Assembly (NCBI GenBank): GCA_017694875.1
Contig: JADIMG010000006.1
Coordinates: 1-49,031, forward strand
Length of the DNA: 49,031 nucleotides
Direction: 5' to 3'
From: Candidatus Gallipaludibacter merdavium
Lineage (GTDB): Bacteria; Bacteroidota; Bacteroidia; Bacteroidales; Paludibacteraceae
Shown: positions 38,113 through 48,000 of the stretch, in pieces
Numbering within the stretch: position 1 is the stretch's first letter
Layout of the letters: every line of letters starts with the position of its first letter
Notes under the pieces: generated by a model
What the model was told of the DNA's origin: nothing
Seen by the model: the letters and a program-made list of their open reading frames with translations, nothing else
Databases searched by the model: none
Made by a program: the position numbers and the translations under genes

Positions 38113-41100
38113 ATGTCAAACCGTTTGTTATGTAGAGTATTTTGTTTGGTGCAGGCCATTGTCTTGTCGCATGTGTTTCCTGCGTGGGCTGGTCCTGTTA
38201 CGGCTGTACCATATGAAGCAACATTTGAGGATGCCGCAGACAATGCCAATTGGCAGTTTGCAGATGTACCGCCCAATCTATTCCAGCCCAGTAATTCAGT
38301 GTTGACGCATTGGGAAGTAGGAAATCTGACATCACGTTATGGCGCATCTTCTTTGTATGTGGTAGATAAAGATAATAATGTGGGATATGACAAAGGGTCC
38401 TATCTTATTGCAGCCTATCGTACATATATGTTGCCGGCTGGGCAATATAATGTTTCATTTGACTGGAAAGCGGTCGGAAATTCGTCCGATGGATTGTATG
38501 TGGCATGGGTACCTGCCAATCAAAGTATTGTGGGTATGCAGTCCGGTGCAGTAATACCGAGCTATATACAGCTTAATTTGATTAATGATTTGCGTACTTC
38601 AGAACCCCGAAGCCAAGCGATTACACAACCGATGAAACAGAATGCGGCGTTTAAGAATGTTACCGGTTCTGTTAATGTTACAACGGGTGTTAACTATAAT
38701 CTGGTCTTCGTGTGGGTGGTCAATAATTCTTCTGCCGATCCAATGACACCTGGCGCTTGCATTGATAATGTTCAAGTAACAAGAGTTTTGACTTCGAGCG
38801 ATGGGTTTGAATTGCCAGACAATCTTTCATACGCTGCAGTAGGCAATAATGCCAAATTTTCTTGGACAGGTACGGCTGATTCGTGGGATTTTGAATTGTA
38901 TGGCTCACAGTCGACTGATCCTGTGGCTGCCCAATCTGGTTTGACGACACAAGAAATACAAATGGGGCTTACTACATTGCCCGAAGGCATTTATACCTTC
39001 AGAGTGCGTTCTTGGGGTGATGGCGAGCATAGTAGATGGGTGGAATATACAAATATTCTGATTTATGATCCAGCGGCCCACTGTTTGGATTATCTGAATT
39101 TTAGTGCTCCCGGTGTCACCTGTACATATGGTGATTATCTGTCAGAGATGGACGATGCTATATTTGACAATGTGGGCTTTATAGATTATGGTTATGAATC
39201 AATAGAAAGTAGGCATACCATTCATTATGTTCCCGGTGAGACAGATCCGAGAACCAATGGCATGTTGCCCACTGTTCCACCGGGTGAGATTGCTGCCGTC
39301 AGATTGGGAAACTGGGATGAAGGTGGATATGGACAAAGTGTGACATATACAATTCTTGTGACAGAAGATATTGGGGTACTACAGGTAAAGTATGCAGTTG
39401 TTTCTCAATCGGGTGGGCATGAGCGTCCAGAACAACCTACATTCTATTTGGAAATTTTGGATATGAACAATAACCAATTGAGTCCTACTTGTGGTGTAGC
39501 CGATTTTCGCCCGCCTACATCAGGAATGGCTGAAGGATGGCATATCGGTTCGGAGAGTGATATTTATTGGCGTGAATGGACTACTATAGGCATAAATTTA
39601 CAGGATTATATAGGGCAGAATGTAAAGGTGAGAATTCGTACGTCTGGTTGTTCGCCTACCGCTCATTGGGGGTATGGTTATTTTACTCTAGGGTGTTCTT
39701 CGGGTGAAATTATTGGGGTTACGTGTGGCGAAAAACCGAGAACATTGGCCGTTGATCCAGGTTTTAAATACCGCTGGTACAAACCCAATAATCCTGATGA
39801 GCCTTTTTACGCGGGCCAGGATTCAACTGCGCAGGAATTATATATTGCTTCCAATGATTCCAATCTCTATGCATGCGATTTGATCTCCTTGGCAAATGAG
39901 GAATGTTATTTTACTTTGCGAGCTTCGGCTATGGCACGTTATCCTAAAGCAAGGGCAACCTTCACGCATACGCCGGAAGATTGTATCAACCGCGTTTCCA
40001 TTACGAATAATAGTTCTATTTTTGGTTATTATTTTATAGATGGTAGGGAAATGGAAGTGAATACAATGGATACATGTGGAAGCTATGAGTGGTCGCGTAT
40101 CAATGATGATGGATCTTCGACCGTCTTTTCTACAGCAAGATATCCCGATCCATTGGTTCTTCCAAATGAAGGGGATACATTCCAGGTACAATTGAAAGTA
40201 GGAATGGTGGGAGATATTACATGTTTTGGAATAGATACATTTGATGTTTATGTTCCTGCCATAGGACCTAATGAGGCTGTTACTGAGCAATATATTTGTG
40301 CGGGTGATTCAGTTGAATTCGAAGGTGCATTGTATAAAGAACCAGGAGAATATCCTATTTTACTTCAGAATGTTGCCGGATGTGATAGTCTTCTGACATT
40401 GCGCCTCAACGTATTGCAGGTAGATACTGTCGTTGAAGATCCAGATACTATATGCGATGATCAGGTGTTGCAGTGGAGGGGAGTGACTATAAATGGACAG
40501 GACTTTCTGGGGGATAGTGTGTTCTATTCTTCTTTGCAGAGTTCTATGCTTGATTGCGATAGTATCGTTTATGTGAAACAGATTACAGTAATGGAGAATC
40601 TGTTGGTTGCGCTTGATGAGATTCCTTCTGAAGTTTGTGCCGATGATACGGCAATCATAATCTCCTATCATGTAGAGGCTGGTAGTGCCAAACAATATGA
40701 TCTTGTCTTTGAGGGAGAAGGGAAAGTCACTTTTGGAGATATATTAAATCATCCGATAACCGATGAATCAGTGATAGTACTTCCTCTGAGAAATAGTTCA
40801 GGGATTCAAGTGGAACCAGGTAATTATTCTGCTTTATTGACGGTTTACAATTATAACAAATGTGGAAATGTCCAATTCCCGATCGAATTTGGTGTTTTAT
40901 ATTCGCGACATATCCTGCAACAGAAATGGAATGATGCCATAGCCATTAAGAATGCCCAATATAATGGGGGTTATGATTTTGTTTCTTACAGGTGGTATAG
41001 GAATGGTGAACCCATAAATGAGTATGGTCCTTATTTGTATTTAGGTGAGGGCAATGAGTTTGTTTGGGGTGATTATTATCAGGTTGGTTTGGTTTGCGCT

Positions 41101-41388
41101 GGTAAAACGGAAGAAATCTTGACTTGTCCACTATATCCTGAGCCGAAAGAGTCGGGCAGTATGCAGCCTTCACTCGCAAATGTTGGAGGTATGTGGAAAG
41201 TCAGTGCACCAAATCTGGGAACAGGAGAAGCTTTGGTGTGGTCAAGTATGGGCTTACCACTAGGTAAATGGTCTATTCAGAATGGAGAGGTTTATATACC
41301 TCAGCCTGAAAGGCAGGGTGTCTATATTATTGAAGTCCGTTCTTTTACCAATGCAGAGGTTTCAGTGCTGAAAGCTGTGGTTGATTAA
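38113..41388 (+). CDS. large secreted multidomain protein, relative of the 33012 protein
   Basis: A 1091-residue protein with a signal peptide (about 1-27, ending AWAG). A MAM/cleaved-adhesin-like domain follows (PYEATFEDAADNANWQF to ACIDNVQV, about 32-215), then an FnIII-like domain, a long central beta-rich part, and two Cys-Gly-Asp...CDS repeats (ICAGDSVEFEGALY, then VAGCDSLLTL; the second ends LDCDSIVYV). The region YNGGYDFVSYRWYRNGEP matches YQWYKDGSP of the 33012 protein, which ties the two together. The last ~65 residues are a diverged T9SS-type C-terminal domain (GVYIIEVRS) lacking the usual basic end. It lies 157 bases after the OmpA-family gene, behind a terminator, and no consensus promoter was found. 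Confidence 0.82.
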   Translation: MSNRLLCRVFCLVQAIVLSHVFPAWAGPVTAVPYEATFEDAADNANWQFADVPPNLFQPSNSVLTHWEVGNLTSRYGASSLYVVDKDNNVGYDKGSYLIAAYRTYMLPAGQYNVSFDWKAVGNSSDGLYVAWVPANQSIVGMQSGAVIPSYIQLNLINDLRTSEPRSQAITQPMKQNAAFKNVTGSVNVTTGVNYNLVFVWVVNNSSADPMTPGACIDNVQVTRVLTSSDGFELPDNLSYAAVGNNAKFSWTGTADSWDFELYGSQSTDPVAAQSGLTTQEIQMGLTTLPEGIYTFRVRSWGDGEHSRWVEYTNILIYDPAAHCLDYLNFSAPGVTCTYGDYLSEMDDAIFDNVGFIDYGYESIESRHTIHYVPGETDPRTNGMLPTVPPGEIAAVRLGNWDEGGYGQSVTYTILVTEDIGVLQVKYAVVSQSGGHERPEQPTFYLEILDMNNNQLSPTCGVADFRPPTSGMAEGWHIGSESDIYWREWTTIGINLQDYIGQNVKVRIRTSGCSPTAHWGYGYFTLGCSSGEIIGVTCGEKPRTLAVDPGFKYRWYKPNNPDEPFYAGQDSTAQELYIASNDSNLYACDLISLANEECYFTLRASAMARYPKARATFTHTPEDCINRVSITNNSSIFGYYFIDGREMEVNTMDTCGSYEWSRINDDGSSTVFSTARYPDPLVLPNEGDTFQVQLKVGMVGDITCFGIDTFDVYVPAIGPNEAVTEQYICAGDSVEFEGALYKEPGEYPILLQNVAGCDSLLTLRLNVLQVDTVVEDPDTICDDQVLQWRGVTINGQDFLGDSVFYSSLQSSMLDCDSIVYVKQITVMENLLVALDEIPSEVCADDTAIIISYHVEAGSAKQYDLVFEGEGKVTFGDILNHPITDESVIVLPLRNSSGIQVEPGNYSALLTVYNYNKCGNVQFPIEFGVLYSRHILQQKWNDAIAIKNAQYNGGYDFVSYRWYRNGEPINEYGPYLYLGEGNEFVWGDYYQVGLVCAGKTEEILTCPLYPEPKESGSMQPSLANVGGMWKVSAPNLGTGEALVWSSMGLPLGKWSIQNGEVYIPQPERQGVYIIEVRSFTNAEVSVLKAVVD

Positions 41389-41410
41389 TAAGGTGATCCG
41401 GTTTTGTCTA

Positions 41411-41452
41411 AGGACTCTTTTGCGTTTAAAGGACGCAATAGAGTCCTTTCTT
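41411..41452 (+). terminator. terminator after the second cargo gene
   Basis: AGGACTCT (41411-41418) pairs with AGAGTCCT (41440-41447), and inner TTGCGT (41420-41425) pairs with ACGCAA (41433-41438), followed by TTCTT. It is 22 bases past the stop. Confidence 0.82.
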
Positions 41453-41661
41453 ATTTATTTCGTTTTGAACTTTCGTTTTTCATAGCATTTCAATATATAC
41501 ATTTAAAGGGTAGAATGGAATATAATAGCGTTATAATGTGGAGAACTGTTAAAGTTACTAGAAGGGTGTAGCGGTTTTGTATTTCGAAAAAATAGCTTTT
41601 ATTGCTTAATTCATATTTTTTGTTTCAATTGGTTTGTTGGGTGTTTTGTTGGAATGTTAGG

Positions 41662-41712
41662 TTAAAAAAACAAAACATACCATTGTTGTTTGGTTTTCAT
41701 TTGTATATTTGC
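41662..41712 (+). promoter_or_regulatory. extended promoter motif, copy B, upstream of the giant surface protein
   Basis: TTAAAAAAACAAAAC (41662-41676), 18 bases, then TTTCATTTGTATATTTGC (41695-41712) with -7 box TATATTTG (41704-41711). Identical blocks and spacing to copy A at 32849. A long leader of about 285 nt follows; in the 615-bp gap 41389-42003 no gene was found. Confidence 0.65.
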
Positions 41713-42003
41713 AACATAGAATATGTGTCTTTATTGGTGGAATGTTGAAAAAAATATAGCATTTTGTTATATAAATGGCTTTTGATAGACGAATCTGTTA
41801 GAATGTAGCCTTTGAAATGCTGTTTGTTTGGACTCAGTCTGACATTTTGTAAACTTTTTTGCAAAACTGCAAACTAAATTATACGGGAATAAGGCTGGTC
41901 TATTTTACTTGCTTTTGTGGTTTTTTGCAGATATAATCAGGATGATATTGGTGTTTTATACAACTATACAATTAACTCTATTATTCATCTAAAATTTTAG
42001 CCT

Positions 42004-45000
42004 ATGGAAAAACGTATTTTTTCTACTTTGTTTGCTCGAAGAGGCTTAATGGGTTGGCTATTTATGCTAAGCCTATTTTTAAGTAGTTTTATTGCTTATG
42101 GACAGGCTCCTGCGCCAACTGGGTTGTCTGTTGCTAGCCTAACCCAAACTACAGCTGTAGTGTCATGGGAATGCGAGCCGTCGCCAAATCGTGATGATGG
42201 CGACTTTTTGCGTTATGATTATGTGGTCTCCACTAATCAGCTGTCAACAACGATGGCAAATAGTGCTTTTGCTGCAATAGCAGAGGGTTCCGATGGGGTT
42301 TTGCTTGTTGGAAGAGCCGTTGAAATGACGACAAATCAGTTGCCGATTAACGGATTATCCTCGGGAACAATATATTATATGTTGATCCGTCAGAATGCAG
42401 AGGATATTTATGACAATACATCTTCATGGGTATTGATATCATTTAATACGCTGTGTGAGGGTGTTGCGTTACCTATTGAGATGGAGTCATTTAATGGAGC
42501 TTCGATGCCAGCATGTTGGGTCGGATCCGGAGCTAATGTTCCTGTGTTGCAATCAGCTTATAAATATGGTGATTCAGGTAACGCCTTGAAACTGGAAAGT
42601 ACAGCAGAAAACTATTCGTATCTGTTTTCGCCTGTAATTTTAGGTAGCTCAAGTGCATCTGAATTGGCATTTAAGATATATGCAACAGGTTCGGCGCGCC
42701 AGCGTTTTTCTGTAGGTGTTGCAGATGCGAATGATATTATGAACTATGTTCCAATCATACAAGATAGTATTGAACCTGGTGAATGGTATGATATTTCTGC
42801 AATAGATGCCACTGGCTTTTTTACTGATAATTATGTATGGGTAATTTATGCGGAGGCAGGTATACCATCTGTGTTCTATGTGGATAATGTAGAGGTGCAT
42901 GATAAGCCAACTTGTGTGCGTCCACAGTCTTTGACTGTTACGAATGTGACTGCTACTGGAGCAACGTTTTCCTGGAGTGCGCAAGGAACAGAAACGGCAT
43001 GGAATCTGGAGTTGACAGCAGAAGGTTCTGAAACTCCTATTGTTGTGCCGGCTGCTGAGAATCCATTTACGTATGAAAATTTAAGTGAGGCAACTACTTA
43101 TTCTGTACGCGTTCAGGCTGATTGTGGAAGTGTTGATGGTCAAAGCGAATGGTCTGCAGCAATAACATTTACAACGCCTCAAATGCCAATCTCACTTCCG
43201 TTTGTATGTGATTTTGAGGGAAATATAGGCTGGAACTTCCTGAATGGAACAGCTACCAATGCTTGGGTAATCGGTTCTGCTGTAAATAATGGTGGAACAA
43301 AAGCGCTCTATATATCAAACAACGGAGGAACAAGTAATTCATACACTAATACAGCTGAAACCAATGTATGGGCAACCCGGTTGTTGGAAGTAACGGAAGA
43401 GGGTGATTACTTGTTCAGCTTTGACTGGAAAGGGAAAGGTGAAAGTTCGTTCGATTATCTGGCAGCCGTTTTGGTTCCTGCGAGTGTGACATTGGAGGCA
43501 GGATCAGATGCAGGCTTGTCCTTGGGTTCATCAGTTACCATTCCAGATGGTTGGATCTCATTGAGCGGGACAACCCGGTTGAACCAGTCGGATGCTTGGC
43601 AGACCTGTGTCAGTGAACAACACTTGTTGCCCGGCCAATACAATTTGGCTTTTTTCTGGGAAAATGATTATTCTACAGGATCAGATCCAGCTGCTGCTGT
43701 TGACAATGTATCCATAACAAAAATATTATGTCCCAGACCTCAGTTGCCGACACTTTCTGGTCTAACTGCAAATGGTGCGACGCTTGTTTTTGCCGATGAC
43801 AGGACATACAATGTTAAGGTGTTTGCAACACAGTCAACGGATCCTGCTACAGACGAAAGTGCAGTCTTTGAACAAGAGAATGTTTCAACAAATTGCCCGG
43901 TATCTGCGCTGACAGAAAATACTGTGTATTATGCCTATGTCCAGGCAGTGTGCGCAGAGGGTGACAGTGAATGGGTAGGACCATTACAGTTCAAGACAAA
44001 ATGTGTTACGACTAATTTGCCGTTCAGTGAGAATTTCAACGCATTGACAGCGGGAATACCCGATTGTTGGGATAATTCGGAAGGGAGTACGACCAATGAA
44101 AGTTATAAGTGGTCTTATGTGAGTGGTGGTTATGATGGTGCTTGCGTGCGTTTCGACTCCTATTATAATACAGATGGGAATACCAATGTATTGAAAACTC
44201 CCACAGTACTTCTGGACGTTGATACCCGTTTGATATTCTATTTCAAGAATCCAACGGATTATTATGATACCGGTGCGGAATTTCATGTGCTTGTTTACAG
44301 AGAGAACGGTACAACGGATACAGTAGCCGGCCCATTGCAAAGCACAGAATGGAAAAAGGAAACTGTGGATTTGTCGGAATATACAGGTGAGGAAGTGACA
44401 GTCGGCTTTTTGGGTATCTCTCATAGTTATGAAGAGTATGATTATTATTATGGTGATTATTATTATTATGGTGATTATTTGTATTTGGATGATGTGCTGC
44501 TTGAGGCTATTCCTTCGTGTCTGGAACCTATTTCTTTCTCTATAAAGGATGTAATGAGTATGGAGGCTGTCATTGAAGTGGTAGATGTTGACCATACAAA
44601 TGCAGTTGATGTGGAATACGGCTTAAGCGGTTTTGTTCCGGGTAGCGGGACTATGGTGCAAATACCAATGGGAGACTCTATTATTACCTTGACTGGTCTG
44701 ACGGCACAGACGACTTACGATGTCTATGTGCGCAACAACTGCGGAGAGGGTGATGTGAGCGGGTGGCTATCCAAACAAAGTTTCACCACTATGTGTGCGG
44801 CAGACAATGTGACAGCATCCAACCCATTTGTGGAAGATTTTGAATCATACTCTTCAGAAGATGTGGATCAGGCTTTGGCAGGTTGCTGGATGCAGTCAAG
44901 TACCTCTTCCAAGACATGGAAAGTAAGTGATGGAGAGTCTGGTTACTCATATAGTTTAAGTCCGATAGGCACTTATTCTGTAGCTTTGACTTGGAGTGCA

Positions 45001-48000
45001 GATGCTTGGATGTATCGTTCTGTCCATTTGGAACCGGGCAACTATCAATTAAGCTGTTATGCGGTTCAAGATGCTGCAAATGGATGTACGCTATCACTTG
45101 GCTTCGGGGAAAGCTTCAGCACGATTACCGAAATTCAGACTCAGCCGATAACAAATGGCGATTACCAGCTGATACGCGGTGAGTTTGCTGTTGCTTCTGC
45201 TGGTGATTATGTAATCGGCATTCATGGTGAATTGACATCAAGCCCATATTATGTCATGGTGGATAATATCCGTCTTGCAATGGTGAATTGTTTGACACCG
45301 GGAACTCCGGTCGTTTCTGAGATTACGGATGTGTCAGCCAAAGTATCATGGGGGGATACGGGTGCATCCACCTACAACCTGAAAGTCTTTACCGCAAAAC
45401 CAGACGATGTGGAAACGGCAACGGGCATTTACGCGAACACCGGAATTGTTTCTGCTGAAGGGCAACTGGTTGAACCTCTTTCCGGTCTTACACCATTGAC
45501 AACCTATTACGTATATGTTCAGAGCGTATGTGAAGACGGCAGTGTGAGCGAGTGGTCCAACGTGAAGGAATTCACCACCGAATGTTCAGCTATTGCCTTG
45601 TCAGAGGAAACTCCTTATATTGATGGCTTTGAAGAAGATTCTCAATTGGGCTGCTGGAATCTGACCATTCAGGAAGAAGGCGATGCGGGAACCTCTACAT
45701 ATACCAAATATGATGGAACAACGGCTATTTATGCCTATAAGACCAGTGCGGTCTCTCCACAATTCAGTTTTGCGGAAGGTGATAATATGTCCAATTACCA
45801 GTTGAGTGGCTTTGCCTACGCCTCCTATGATTCCTTAAGCTTCTCTGTTAGTGTGATGAAGAACTCAGATCGTGAAGGAATTATGGCGGTAAGAACCATA
45901 ACCCTTCCTGTGGAAATGAATTGGACGGAATTCACCATTACTTTTGCTCCATTGGCAATGTTGGGTGAAGAAGCAGCAGACTACAAATACATAGAGTTTA
46001 ACTTTACCGAAGAAGACCGTATCTATATAGATGATTTGCGCTTGGAGGTAATTCCAACATGCCCGAAACCAGCTGATATCTCTTTCAGTGAGATAGGAGA
46101 AACATCTGCTACGATGGATTGGGTATCCAATGGCTCTGAAGCACAGTGGTGTGTTGTGGTGAAAGAGGCAGGTGCAGCAGACACTCTGAAGAACGAGCTG
46201 GTAAGCGAACATCCATATCAATTGACCGGTCTGACCAGCAATACAGTTTATGAAGTCTCTTTACGTGCGGTTTGTGTAGAGGGTGTGGACGAGAGTACAG
46301 ATGTAATGGCAACATTTAAGACCTCTTGTGGAGTGATGCCATTGCCGTTCGCTGAGAACTTTAATGGTCTGACAGCAGGAATTCCTGATTGTTGGGATAA
46401 CTCTGAAGGTACTACCACAACGGCGAGCTACAAATGGAACTACGACTCCTATGGCTATGAAGGCGGTTGTCTGAAGTTCAATAGTTACAGCAATACAGAA
46501 GGCAATACCAACTATCTGAAGACCCCAACTATCAATCTGACGTCAGATGCACGCTTGAAGTTTATGTATAAGAAGCAGTCTTCAACCGGAACATTGGCCG
46601 TATATCTGTCGGTGAATGGAGCTCCATATACAGATGTTGTTTTAGCTACAGACCTGAATTCCAGTTCATGGAGCGAGGCTGTCTATGACTTGAGTGCATA
46701 TACCGGCAGTGAGATAGTTGTCGTGTTTGAAGGCATATCCGATTACGGTAGGTACAATATCTTTATTGATAATGTGTTAGTGGAGGAAGTGCCGTCCTGC
46801 GAACGTCCGCAAAGTGTAACTGTTGCCAAAACGACTAATGAGGCTACCATAGCGGTAACGGATGAAGGGCATACTGCATGGGAATATATCTATGGAGCAA
46901 CTGGGTTTGATATTACTGAGGCTACTCCTGTTGCCATGTCTTCCAATATGGCAACCATTAGTGACTTGACAGCAGAAACCAATTATGAGGTGTATGTACG
47001 TGCTGTATGTTCTGAAGATGACAAATCGGCATGGTATGGTCCAGTATCGTTTAAGACTGGTTGTCTTCCTATTGCTATGCCATTGGAAGAGAAATTTGAT
47101 GATTGGGATGCCATTTCATCATGTTGGACAAATGAGCACACGGCAGGTTCTTCAACGACAGTCTGGTCTGTAAGTACGACAAATGCTTATTCCGGTAAGG
47201 GTGCTTATTTGGGATATCAGGATGATGGCAATAAAGTGGTTCTGACAACCCCAGCTCTGATAGTGGAAGCTGGCAAGCAATACCGTGTTTCCTATTATAT
47301 GTATCACCACGCAAATATCTCTTATGATGAAGATTCATTGAATGTATATTGCAGTACAACATCATTGCCAAATGCCACTTCTACATTATTAGGTTCAGCA
47401 TATGGTTATGTTGGTGCAAATCCAGACTTGGGTACAACAGCAGGCAATTATAGACATGTACATCAGTGGACACAGGAAGCTGATGGAGTTGTTTACATTG
47501 CATTTGAGATGGTTTGGTTTGATGGACTGGCTACTTCTATTGATGAGATCGTGGTGGAAGAAGTACCTTCTTGCGAAAAACCACAAGACGTAAGCGTGAC
47601 TTCAACAGCCATGACAGCCACAATAACTGTAACTGATGAAGCTCATACTGCATGGGAATATGTATATGGTGATCCAGGATTTGATGTAATGGGAGCCGTT
47701 CCTGTTGCCATGTCCTCCAATACGGCAACTATTAGTGATTTGACAGCAGAAACCGACTATGAAGTATATGTACGTGCGGTATGTGCTGAAGATGAAAAAT
47801 CAGCATGGTATGGTCCTGTATCGTTTATGACAGCTTGTGTTCCACGTGCTATTCCATTGGAAGAGAACTTTGATGATTGGGATGCCATTTCATCATGTTG
47901 GACAAATGAGCATACGGCAGGTAGTAATACCACATTATGGTCTGTAAGTACAACCAATGCCTATTCTGGTAAAGGTGCTTATTTGGGATATCAGTCCACT

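Noticed and set aside
43984-44595. 203-codon minus-strand frame opposite the giant surface gene
   Set aside because: Its Ile-rich run is merely the complement of the tyrosine minisatellite.
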